Part shown: positions 28,505-36,531 of the stretch, one piece after another
Layout of the letters: every line of letters begins with the position of its first letter
How positions within the stretch are numbered: position 1 is the first letter of the stretch
Assembly (NCBI GenBank): GCA_018058545.1
Contig: JAGOZU010000005.1
Span: 1-64,000, forward strand
Length of the DNA: 64,000 nucleotides
Direction: 5' to 3'
From: Promineifilum sp.
Lineage (GTDB): Bacteria > Chloroflexota > Anaerolineae > Promineifilales > Promineifilaceae
Position numbers and translations under genes: made by a program
Notes under the pieces: generated by a model
Seen by the model: the letters and a program-made list of their open reading frames with translations, nothing else
What the model was told of the DNA's origin: nothing
Databases searched by the model: none

Positions 28505-30367
28505 CTATCTCGTCTGCTGCAAGATGATCGGTCCTTGGTTGATGGAAGGAAGCCATAATGCTCCGCCCTGAACGACGAACATCTCGCCTGACAATATATC
28601 TGTGAAATGAGTGCCGTCCATGATCCCGCCGGAGGCTACCGGAAGGGCACCTGTCGGTCGTGGTGTTTCTCCTCGATGAGCCACGATGATTATCCGATCG
28701 TCCCGGGTTTCCCGCTGGTAAGCTATAGTCTCCGGTTCCAGCAGGAGAATCTGGAACCCGCCCCGCCGCAAGGCCATTGAGTGCTGTCGAAGGCGAATCA
28801 TGCCTCGATAAAATTCGTGTAGTTCTTTATCCCAACGGCTTTCTTCCCAGACCATACAGCCTCGCGACGATAACTCTGGGGTATCCACCATGCCGATCTC
28901 ATCGCCGTAATAAAGACCAGGCACGCCGGGAAAGGTCAATAAAACGGTTGTCGCCAGCCGATGCAGGGCATCGTTCCCTTTTAGTACCGACCGGATACGT
29001 GGCGTATCGTGGCTATCGAGAAGGTTGAATTGCCGTATGGCGACGACCCAGGGAACGACCGCCAGTCGGCTCAACCATGTCTCGGCCATAGCTGCTGTTG
29101 ACCAATGCGGTGCGGTCAATGGCTCAGAGAAACCGTGCGCGCTTTGCGCATAGCCATTTAACCAATACCACAGCGGGTGGGTGAAGCCGCCATAATTCAT
29201 CACGCCGTCCCATTGGTCACCCTGCAGCTGGTTGGTGGCGTCGAAGAAGTTCTCTCCAATGAGATAGGCATCTGGTTGTGTCTCCTTAACAGCATGGCGG
29301 ATGCCGCGGCTGATCTCCACCCCCAGTTGCGTCGGACCCTGTCGCCCCAGCATATTGGCCACATCGACCCGCCAGCCATCGGCCGAGAAGGGCGGCCGTA
29401 ACCATCGGCGGAATACCGCGTCTGTTGTTTCGTAGATGCGACGGCGCAATTCAAGGCTGCTGTAGTTGAACTTGGGGAGTGACCAGACACCCAACCATGT
29501 CGCATAGTCATTCGGGTGTTGTCGGAAGGTGAAGAACTCCGCTTCCCTGGAATTGGGATCTTGCAGCGCGGTCTGGAACCAGGGATGCCAGAAGCCGCAG
29601 TGGTTGGGTACGATATCCAGAATGTAGCGCATTCCGCGGGCGTCGAGCGCTTTTCGCAGGGAGATGAGCGCCTCATCGCCACCGAAGTGGGGATCGACGT
29701 GGTCATAATCGGCTACGTCGTATTTGTGATTGGACAGCGCGCGGAAGACAGGATTCAGATAGAGGGCATTGATACCCAGATCGGCCAGATAGTCGAGTCG
29801 AGCCTCGATGCCGGCCAGATCGCCGCCATAGAAAACCAGCGGGAAGGGCTGGTCAGGATCGGGCGGCGTCTCCCAGGGATAAGTGGCAGGACGTCGGCCA
29901 CGGTACTCGTAATCTTGAGGTTGCGGGTCGTTGGTCGGATCGCCGTTGGCGAAGCGATCGGGGAATATCTGATAGAAAACGGCCGTTTCCAGCCAATCCG
30001 GGGTGCTGTAATCGGCCAGGATGCGGAAGTCAGTCGCGTCCAGCGGCACATGGGCCGTCGGCCCGGCGGCCGAGTATTGCCACAACCCGTCGGCCGAGTC
30101 GATGATGAAGCGGTAGTTGGTCACCGGCTCGTTGATGAGCAGGTCGATCTCCCACCATTGCACTGGTGGCTCCGTTGCCCCTGGTTGCATTGGCGTCAAG
30201 GCCTGCTCTCCATCCGGAAAAGTGCGCAGGATGACCCGGCGGAAAGGGGCGGTAGATGATGCCCGGATGCGCAGCCTGACCGTCTCACCCATGCGGGGAT
30301 AAAGTTGGGAGACATATTTCTCGGAGCCGTCGTGGTGGACAGATTGCAGCCAGGAAGGTTCGTTCAT
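28505..30367 (-). CDS. GH13 alpha-glycosidase (neopullulanase/maltogenic amylase type)
   Basis: This 620-residue protein hydrolyses alpha-glucans or cyclodextrins. An N-terminal beta-sandwich of the CBM34 type (MNEPSWLQSVHHDG...VRLRIRASSTAPFRRVILR) leads into the GH13 barrel: AVFYQIFPDRFANGDP, LDIVPNHCGFWHPWF (region I), DGWRVDVANM (nucleophile Asp), LIGENFFDA (acid/base Glu) and NLLDSHDTPRIRS (third Asp). All catalytic residues are present. There is no signal peptide, so cytosolic maltodextrin breakdown is likely. The start at ATG 30367 has CAGGAAT upstream; the frame is open 93 bp further. It follows uspA by 58 bp. Confidence 0.9.
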   Translation of the reverse strand: MNEPSWLQSVHHDGSEKYVSQLYPRMGETVRLRIRASSTAPFRRVILRTFPDGEQALTPMQPGATEPPVQWWEIDLLINEPVTNYRFIIDSADGLWQYSAAGPTAHVPLDATDFRILADYSTPDWLETAVFYQIFPDRFANGDPTNDPQPQDYEYRGRRPATYPWETPPDPDQPFPLVFYGGDLAGIEARLDYLADLGINALYLNPVFRALSNHKYDVADYDHVDPHFGGDEALISLRKALDARGMRYILDIVPNHCGFWHPWFQTALQDPNSREAEFFTFRQHPNDYATWLGVWSLPKFNYSSLELRRRIYETTDAVFRRWLRPPFSADGWRVDVANMLGRQGPTQLGVEISRGIRHAVKETQPDAYLIGENFFDATNQLQGDQWDGVMNYGGFTHPLWYWLNGYAQSAHGFSEPLTAPHWSTAAMAETWLSRLAVVPWVVAIRQFNLLDSHDTPRIRSVLKGNDALHRLATTVLLTFPGVPGLYYGDEIGMVDTPELSSRGCMVWEESRWDKELHEFYRGMIRLRQHSMALRRGGFQILLLEPETIAYQRETRDDRIIIVAHRGETPRPTGALPVASGGIMDGTHFTDILSGEMFVVQGGALWLPSINQGPIILQQTR

Positions 30368-30425
30368 GGAATTCCTGTGGATTGGGATGATCCCGACGTG
30401 CGGGATTAGGTGAAAAAAGTTAACG

Positions 30426-30878
30426 CTATTGGGCGCGAACAATAAGCAGAGGCCGATCAATGCGTTGCAGCACGCCCCCGGCCACGCTACCGTAATAGAC
30501 GTCGGTTAGCCCACCACGGCCGTGGCTGGCCATGGCGATCAGATCAACTTCGAGCTGCCGGGCCACGCGCATGATCGTGGTGACCACCGGACCATATTCA
30601 ACTAATCCTCGCGCAACAATGCCTTTTTTATCCATGTGTTCGACCACTCTGTCCAGATAGTGGCGCGCCTCACCCATCTGATCGTTGACTTCCGCCGGGG
30701 TCATTTGCGGCAGGGAATCATAGATATCCCCTTTGGGCAACCCAACAAGGTGAGGCAATTCCATCACGTGAAGTAAAACGACGGCCGACTTGAATAGCAT
30801 CGCCAGTCCTTCAACATGAGGCAAAACAGACTCGGCCAGCTCTGAGCCGTCGAGTGGGACTAGTATGGTCTGATACAT
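30426..30878 (-). CDS. Universal stress protein (UspA family)
   Basis: The 150-residue protein begins MYQTILVPLDGSELAESVLPH, a classic UspA start, and ends with the nucleotide-binding segment IAMASHGRGGLTDVYYGSVAGGVLQRIDRPLLIV (G-x2-G-x9-G-S type motif). It probably binds ATP. The acceptance of ATG 30878 rests on GGGAG upstream; the frame is open 30 bp further. Its function in stress is unknown. It lies between azlD and the glycosidase gene on the same strand. Confidence 0.92.
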   Translation of the reverse strand: MYQTILVPLDGSELAESVLPHVEGLAMLFKSAVVLLHVMELPHLVGLPKGDIYDSLPQMTPAEVNDQMGEARHYLDRVVEHMDKKGIVARGLVEYGPVVTTIMRVARQLEVDLIAMASHGRGGLTDVYYGSVAGGVLQRIDRPLLIVRAQ

Positions 30879-30968
30879 CGCGTCTCCCGTGCAGTTTTGG
30901 CGCTGCACACCTCCAACTTTACGCCGTTGAGGCGATTTGGTAAAGGGGCATGGGAAGGAGGATTATAT

Positions 30969-31307
30969 TCATAACAAAGCCTGCAAAATCCACAGTAAGC
31001 CCAATCCTACGCCGACAGTCAGCAATATATTCCTCGTTCGCCAGGCCACTACGGCCGCCATGACACCCGCCAGCAACCGCTCGTTGCTCAATGACATATC
31101 AAGCGAGCCGCCCGGCAGAAGCAATTCCGGCATGATGATGGCCGATAACACCGCCGCAGGCACGTAACGCAAGGCGCGAAGCATCCAGGGAGCCAATGTT
31201 ACGCTCTCCGGCAACAGGAAGAGCGACAGGCGAATCGAAAAGGTGATCAGGCCCATGCCCAAGATGGCCAGCGCCATCGTCAAGGTCTCCGGATTTATAT
31301 TGATCAT
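30969..31307 (-). CDS. azlD: AzlD, branched-chain amino acid exporter small subunit
   Basis: This 112-residue protein has three or four hydrophobic helices and the AzlD-type signature GMGLITFSIRLSLFLLPE...RALRYVPAAVLSAIIMPELL. AzlD pairs with AzlC to export branched-chain amino acids or analogues. Its ATG overlaps the azlC stop by 4 nt, which fixes the pairing. Confidence 0.92.
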   Translation of the reverse strand: MININPETLTMALAILGMGLITFSIRLSLFLLPESVTLAPWMLRALRYVPAAVLSAIIMPELLLPGGSLDMSLSNERLLAGVMAAVVAWRTRNILLTVGVGLGLLWILQALL

Positions 31308-32038
31308 GTTCCTGATTCCTCTTGCGGGATCGTCGCGGGTTGTCGAACGGGATTAAACCGCTCCAGCGCCAGACCCACGAGGATGCCGGCCAGCGCGGCT
31401 GCCATCAATCCCAGTTGGTAAGGGAGGTCATGGGCGACGACGGCCGTCACACCCGCGGTGACGGCCGCGCCGATATGTGGTCGGTCGCGCAATGCCGGTA
31501 CCACGATAGCGATGAACGTCACCGGTAGTGCGAAGTCCAGCGACCAGCTTGGTGGAATCCGCGCCCCCAACAGAATGCCCAGCGCCGTCGTCACTTGCCA
31601 CGATATCCACAGCATTAGTCCAGCTCCCAGGTAGAACCAGTGGCGGATTGCTGCTGAGGATTCGCCGCCGGTGTAATGGAGGATCGTGACGGCATAGGCC
31701 TCATCCGTCAGCAGATAAGCAAGTAATAACCTCCAGCGCAGCGGCAAGGATCGCACGTGTTCGGCCAGCGATGCGCTGTAGAGCATATGGCGCAAATTAA
31801 CGATGAATGTCGTTGTCAGCAAAACCAGAAAAGGCGTGCCCACACCCATCAATCCTGCGGCGATGAATTGCGCCGACCCGGCAAAAATAATGATCGACAT
31901 CGATTGAGCAAGTAATGGAGGGATGCCCGCAGTGACGGCTATCGCGCCGAAGATCATCCCGAAGGGGATGACGCCCACGACGATGGGCAGTTCGGCTTTC
32001 GCGCCGGCGAGAAGAGCTTGACGCTGGAAATTATCCAT
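31304..32038 (-). CDS. azlC: AzlC, branched-chain amino acid exporter large subunit
   Basis: This is a 244-residue polytopic inner-membrane protein (about six or seven helices) of the AzlC/YgaZ family. Typical features are the N-terminal GAKAELPIVVGVIPFGMIFGAIAVTAG, SAQFIAAGLMGVG and NLRHMLYSASLAEHV. With AzlD it forms an exporter for branched-chain amino acids. No clear ribosome-binding site is visible at ATG 32038. It is transcribed after the C11-like lipoprotein gene and before azlD. Confidence 0.93.
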   Translation of the reverse strand: MDNFQRQALLAGAKAELPIVVGVIPFGMIFGAIAVTAGIPPLLAQSMSIIIFAGSAQFIAAGLMGVGTPFLVLLTTTFIVNLRHMLYSASLAEHVRSLPLRWRLLLAYLLTDEAYAVTILHYTGGESSAAIRHWFYLGAGLMLWISWQVTTALGILLGARIPPSWSLDFALPVTFIAIVVPALRDRPHIGAAVTAGVTAVVAHDLPYQLGLMAAALAGILVGLALERFNPVRQPATIPQEESGT

Positions 32039-32085
32039 GATGAATCATCGTGACAGAAAAAAGCATCATTTGCCGAATGGCGAGA

Positions 32086-35082
32086 TCAACCAGAGGGGGC
32101 GGTTGGGATGCGCTCAATGGAGGCGGCCAATGGGAAAAAGACCGATTGCATAATATCTTCCGCGGGGCTTGGCGCCTCGGCCCAGACAGCGATCTCTCGA
32201 TCGCCATCGCGACGGCTCAACAGGATGCCATCAACGATTGAACCGCCGGCATCGGTATAACGAAAGTTGTTTTGCTCCCATACATGGCCAGCGTAGAACA
32301 AGCTTTGCGGCTCTTCGGCCGTGAAACCGGCCACGCCTTCCGACGCCGTTTGCAGCAGACTCGCCATTGCCTCGGCCGATGTTCGCCCAGCCGGCAAAAT
32401 TCTGGCGGCCACGAATGTCTGCGCGCCACCTGTAAAGCGGTGCCAGTCATTGAATTCCTGATAATCATAGGCAATTGGATGCTTCAGGTGAAACCCGGCC
32501 ACATCCAACACCGCCCATTGTTCCGGCCCGAATCCCAATCGCTCGGGCAGGAATTGCCAGTTGGTGGCAATTGTGTCAATGATAGCCAGCGAGTTGGATT
32601 CACTATCACGGGGCGCGTCCATATCGACCACGTAGCCGGTGCCGTCCTTGACAAAGGACAGGAACATGCCGGTTCGTGGACCTCGTTCGGCGCTGTCGTA
32701 GCCGTAAGCTGTGCGCTTCCCCTCGACGGCGGGATCGATTCCGACAGTAACAGGCTCTTCCAGCAGGATGCTAACCTCGCCGAATGTGCCCAGAACCTCA
32801 CCCTGTAAGGTTGTCGCATCGCCTGCCCAGTTGGGATAATAACGAACCTGTAACTGCGCAGAGTTCTCGGCATCGCTGGTGTACGTGACGCCTTCCTGAG
32901 CAATGGGCGGCAGCCAATCGGCCGGATAGAGAAATTGGACATTGTTTTCCACGTCGACGAAGGCTCGGAATCCCGGCGCCGTGACAGGATCGATAGTCAG
33001 CGGTCGTGTCACCGTGAGCGGCGATTCACCCAACGCGCGAGCCGCGATCCCGACTGAATAGCGCCCGTCGGGCAGCGGCCGAGTGCTGCGATAGATGGCC
33101 TCGGTCTCGTCAAAAATCAGGGCCACGCCCGGCTCCTGGGTCACACTACCGTCGGGATTCATAATCGTCACTGTCGGCTGAAAGACACCGCCTGCCGCCG
33201 GTCTGATCTCGCCGAACAGTCGGGCGCCGTCGTTTTCGGCTGCTGCCCAAAGTCGGAACGAATTGGTGGCGTCCGGTTTGAATACAGCCGTTGCTTCGAT
33301 GCTGTGCCCCGGGTTTCGCCAATAGACACCCCCCGCGGTCGACAAAGCTCCGATCGGCGACGGATCGACTGACCTCAGCGGCACAAAGTCCCCCGCTCCA
33401 ACCTGGTCAGCGAGATAGGCGGCGGTTGCATCCCAGACGATTAGCGATTCCTGGCGACCGTCCGCCCATAAAGCAGTGTTCGTGCCTCCCGGCAGGGTCC
33501 ATGTGGATGGCTGAACGACCTCGTATTGCCGGAGAACGCGCCGCCCGTCGGCCGCTTCCTGATAGGCAACCAAAGCGGCTTCATCCAGGCGCTGGCCAAC
33601 CATCTCGGAGCGCATCAGGGCCGGATTGGCGATATTGACCGATTGGCGCGGACCGCCGTCCACAGTTACCAGCGGCTGCTGAATTGGGGCGGGGGCTTGC
33701 GTCGCCAGATAGCCGGCCCAGGCAGAGAGTCGGCTAGAATGAGGATAAAGCGGATCCATCGACTGCGCGTTGGCAGGCCAATAGATCGCGATACCTCGAC
33801 CGTAAGGGATGCCTTGACCGTGATCATACGCGACAAGCGAATCAGTGACGGCCTGACTGACGGCCGTGGCTGCATTTTGCAGTTCCCCCGGAAGCGCATA
33901 TTCGGCGATAAGAGCCGCGGCGTGTTGCAGGTCGATGGCCGCGATTCGTTCGACATCGGCCAACGCCGACCCTGCGTAGCGCTGGGCTCCACGGCGAGCT
34001 TCGGCGGCGATCGCTCCGTGTAGTGACGGGTCATCTGAGAGGGATGCCGCCATCGTTTCGACGGCTGCTGTCAATGTGGGGACTTTGGATAGATCCATGG
34101 CCGCCAGGCCAACATGTTCATCGCCCTCAATTTGACGTTGATAATTGACGTAGGCCGTCACCAGATCGCCGGCAAATTGTCGGCCGGTGACCAGCGGATT
34201 GGCGTTGAGTTGGGTGATCACCGCCTGAAAGTCCCACGAAGAACCCGGCATCAATCCGGCCGAGGCGACAGCATAAGCGCCGTAGGGCTGAATGACCTGC
34301 AGCACATCGATCTGGCTCATCAATCCGGCGGCAAACCCGATGACTTCGAACTGAATACCGCCAGTCTGATTATAAGTCGCGGCCAACGCCTGATCGATAT
34401 CGGACAGACTAAGCCGGTCGTTTGCGACGTCGGTGCCGGTCACCTCATCGAAGCAACACCCCTGCCAGCCCCCGCCGAAATCGCCCATAATCAGGGCATA
34501 TCGGTTGGCGGGATAGGTGGTCATGCCCCAAACCAGAAAGTCGGCCAGGATGGCCGGATCACCCGTGTTTGTCTCACCCAGTGCGCTGACTGCCTCGGAC
34601 GCCAGTCGGTTGCTGTCGTTATCGGGCGCGATCAGGTAGCGGAAGGTATCGACGTAACCGGTCGGATTTCCTTCCGACCAGTCTACCTGGGCCACGACAC
34701 GCACCTGGTCGGTCAGGCCGGCCGACTCCATCTCGTTTAGGTCATCCCAAACGAAAGACGCTTGTCCGTTATCAGTCCCGGAGTAATAGAGGATCGTCCA
34801 GGCGGGACGCGAGGAATCATAGGTTGCCGTCGGCTGGACGACGGGTTGGCCGCCTGACGAATCCGGCAATCCTGGCGGGGCGGTTGCGAGCGGAGCCTCG
34901 ATTGTTGTGCCCAGGATCATCGGCGTGGCGGCTGGTGGTGTCAACTGGGATAGTCGCCCACCGGGATCGCAGCCGGCCAGTAACACGACCAGGAGCAGGA
35001 TGACAATTGCCGCGACCGGCGTGGCGCTGTAGCTTGACCTCGATGAGATATGCCGGCGAAGGCTAATACGTCGGGACATCAT
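32086..35082 (-). CDS. Lipoprotein with clostripain (C11) fold lacking the catalytic His and Cys
   Basis: This 998-residue lipoprotein has a signal peptide with lipobox LLAGC near residue 37. Residues about 90-420 follow the clostripain family (AWTILYYSGTDNG, DLNEMESAGLTDQVRVVAQVDW, TYPANRYALIMGDFGGGWQG, FEVIGFAAGLMSQIDVLQ). In active members the last two motifs read DHGGGW and FDACLM; here they are DFGGGW and FAAGLM, so both catalytic residues are gone. The rest is beta-rich (about 480-760) and a C-terminal alpha/beta region that may bind something at the surface. It is best called a pseudoprotease. It heads the azlC-azlD-uspA-glycosidase run; a 47-bp gap separates it from azlC. Confidence 0.8.
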   Translation of the reverse strand: MMSRRISLRRHISSRSSYSATPVAAIVILLLVVLLAGCDPGGRLSQLTPPAATPMILGTTIEAPLATAPPGLPDSSGGQPVVQPTATYDSSRPAWTILYYSGTDNGQASFVWDDLNEMESAGLTDQVRVVAQVDWSEGNPTGYVDTFRYLIAPDNDSNRLASEAVSALGETNTGDPAILADFLVWGMTTYPANRYALIMGDFGGGWQGCCFDEVTGTDVANDRLSLSDIDQALAATYNQTGGIQFEVIGFAAGLMSQIDVLQVIQPYGAYAVASAGLMPGSSWDFQAVITQLNANPLVTGRQFAGDLVTAYVNYQRQIEGDEHVGLAAMDLSKVPTLTAAVETMAASLSDDPSLHGAIAAEARRGAQRYAGSALADVERIAAIDLQHAAALIAEYALPGELQNAATAVSQAVTDSLVAYDHGQGIPYGRGIAIYWPANAQSMDPLYPHSSRLSAWAGYLATQAPAPIQQPLVTVDGGPRQSVNIANPALMRSEMVGQRLDEAALVAYQEAADGRRVLRQYEVVQPSTWTLPGGTNTALWADGRQESLIVWDATAAYLADQVGAGDFVPLRSVDPSPIGALSTAGGVYWRNPGHSIEATAVFKPDATNSFRLWAAAENDGARLFGEIRPAAGGVFQPTVTIMNPDGSVTQEPGVALIFDETEAIYRSTRPLPDGRYSVGIAARALGESPLTVTRPLTIDPVTAPGFRAFVDVENNVQFLYPADWLPPIAQEGVTYTSDAENSAQLQVRYYPNWAGDATTLQGEVLGTFGEVSILLEEPVTVGIDPAVEGKRTAYGYDSAERGPRTGMFLSFVKDGTGYVVDMDAPRDSESNSLAIIDTIATNWQFLPERLGFGPEQWAVLDVAGFHLKHPIAYDYQEFNDWHRFTGGAQTFVAARILPAGRTSAEAMASLLQTASEGVAGFTAEEPQSLFYAGHVWEQNNFRYTDAGGSIVDGILLSRRDGDREIAVWAEAPSPAEDIMQSVFFPLAASIERIPTAPSG

Positions 35083-35396
35083 TAGACAAAATTACGATAG
35101 CATTAGGTACAACGTGTTGCAACACCCAATATTACCATAAGAAAGCTCTTGCTGCCCGTCGCCCTGCCGCTTGATTGAAGAGTCGATAACATCCCTGCCC
35201 CTGCCACTCGATGCCCGTAGTATTTCAGTAGTTGCCAATAACATAACGCAGGATTAATATCATTTGCTCCGGCAAGATGATCCTCCGATCAGAAATCCGG
35301 AATACTGTGGATTCCTGGGCAAGCCTGATCAAGCCCTCACCAGGCTTTGCAATCGGATGTAAACAAGATACGATCAGCCCTCCGTAATCAGACCTC
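35083..35396. other. 314-bp divergent intergenic region with 12-bp palindrome
   Basis: This gap separates the C11-like gene (-) from the PHP gene (+) and must carry both promoters. GTGTTGCAACAC at 35114-35125 is a perfect 12-bp palindrome 31 bp upstream of the C11-like start and is a possible operator. AAGCCTG...CAGGCTT (about 35320-35347) can form a hairpin. No small gene or RNA gene was recognised. Confidence 0.5.
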
Positions 35397-36506
35397 ATGA
35401 TCGATAATTGGCACAGTTACAGCGGCAACATGCATATCCACACTCGCTACTCAGATGGCGAGAAATTGCACGCTGCCATCGCCCAGGACGCCATCTCAGC
35501 CGGGCTTGATTTCATCATCATCACTGACCACAATGTGTATGTCACCGGGGTCGAAGGGTATTATCGGAACGAGCGCGGTCGTGTTTTGTTGTTGACGGGA
35601 GAGGAGGTCCACAATGTTCGGCGGCAGCCGCAAGCCAGTCATTTCCTGGCCTATGGGGCGAGCAAGGAATTAGCGGCCTACGCTCCCAATCCGCAGACCC
35701 TAATTGACGAAACTCTTGGCGCGGGAGGTCTCGGCTTTCTGGCTCACCCGCATGAAGAGGAACTGACGGTGATCAACTCGCCTGATCTCGGCTGGCATGA
35801 TTGGGATATCGAGGGTTTCAGCGGTCTCGAAATCTGGAATTATATGTCGGGCTTTAAGAATGTGGTGGCTCGTCGGCTGGCGGATTTACGCTGGAAGAAC
35901 AAACTGATCACTCGCCTCGTCGCCCTGCGCATGACTCTCCACCCCGAACGCCATTTGGACGGTCCTGAGCCAAGCACAGTGGCTGCCTGGGATAATTTCC
36001 TGGCCGAAGGTAAGCGCATCGTCGCCATCGGCAATAGCGATGCCCACGGCACTCCGATGCGCTTCGGCCCGATGCGTCGTGAGATTTATCCCTATGAGTT
36101 CCTGTTCCGGGCCGTCAATACCCATGTCTTGCTTAGGGAGCCGCTGAACGGCGAAGTTGAGCGCGATCGCCGGTTGCTGTTGCGAGCAATCGGCCGCGGC
36201 AATTGCTGGGTTGGCTATGATATGGCTGAGCCGACGTGCGACTTTCGATTTACCGTCCAGGGGGCTACAAATGGGATCATGGGCGATGAGATGCCCTTCG
36301 GCATGGGGGCAACCCTGCAGGTTCGCGCCCCCGTTCGTTGCCGCATACGAATCATCAGACACGGTAAAGTCATGGCTGAGGTCGAGCGCGAGAGCAATCT
36401 GACATACATCCCCGATGGGCCAGGGGCGTATCGCGTCGAGTGCCTGCTACCCTATGAAGGCCGTGAACGAGGCTGGATCTATAGTAACCCGATCTATTTG
36501 CGTTAA
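35397..36506 (+). CDS. PHP-domain metallohydrolase
   Basis: This 369-residue protein has the polymerase/histidinol phosphatase (PHP) fold. Metal-binding motifs are HIHTRYSDGE (motif 1), ITDHNVY (motif 2), TGEEVHN, FLAHPHEEEL and GNSDAHGTPM near the end of the domain. Members hydrolyse phosphoesters (histidinol-P, nucleoside 3',5'-bisphosphates and others), so the exact substrate is open. The last 90 residues are a small beta domain (RFTVQGATNGIMGDEMPF). There is no signal peptide and no clear ribosome-binding site. It stands alone and converges on the SEDS-PBP gene. Confidence 0.86.
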   Translation: MIDNWHSYSGNMHIHTRYSDGEKLHAAIAQDAISAGLDFIIITDHNVYVTGVEGYYRNERGRVLLLTGEEVHNVRRQPQASHFLAYGASKELAAYAPNPQTLIDETLGAGGLGFLAHPHEEELTVINSPDLGWHDWDIEGFSGLEIWNYMSGFKNVVARRLADLRWKNKLITRLVALRMTLHPERHLDGPEPSTVAAWDNFLAEGKRIVAIGNSDAHGTPMRFGPMRREIYPYEFLFRAVNTHVLLREPLNGEVERDRRLLLRAIGRGNCWVGYDMAEPTCDFRFTVQGATNGIMGDEMPFGMGATLQVRAPVRCRIRIIRHGKVMAEVERESNLTYIPDGPGAYRVECLLPYEGRERGWIYSNPIYLR

Positions 36507-36531
36507 AGAAGCCACACTGTAGGCTGTAATT

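Noticed and set aside
29516-30259. 247-codon open frame antisense to the GH13 gene
   Set aside because: The GH13 catalytic motifs on the other strand account for the sequence.
36510-36531. AGCC/GGCT hairpin between the PHP and SEDS-PBP genes
   Set aside because: The stem is only 4 bp with no U-tract, too weak to call a terminator.
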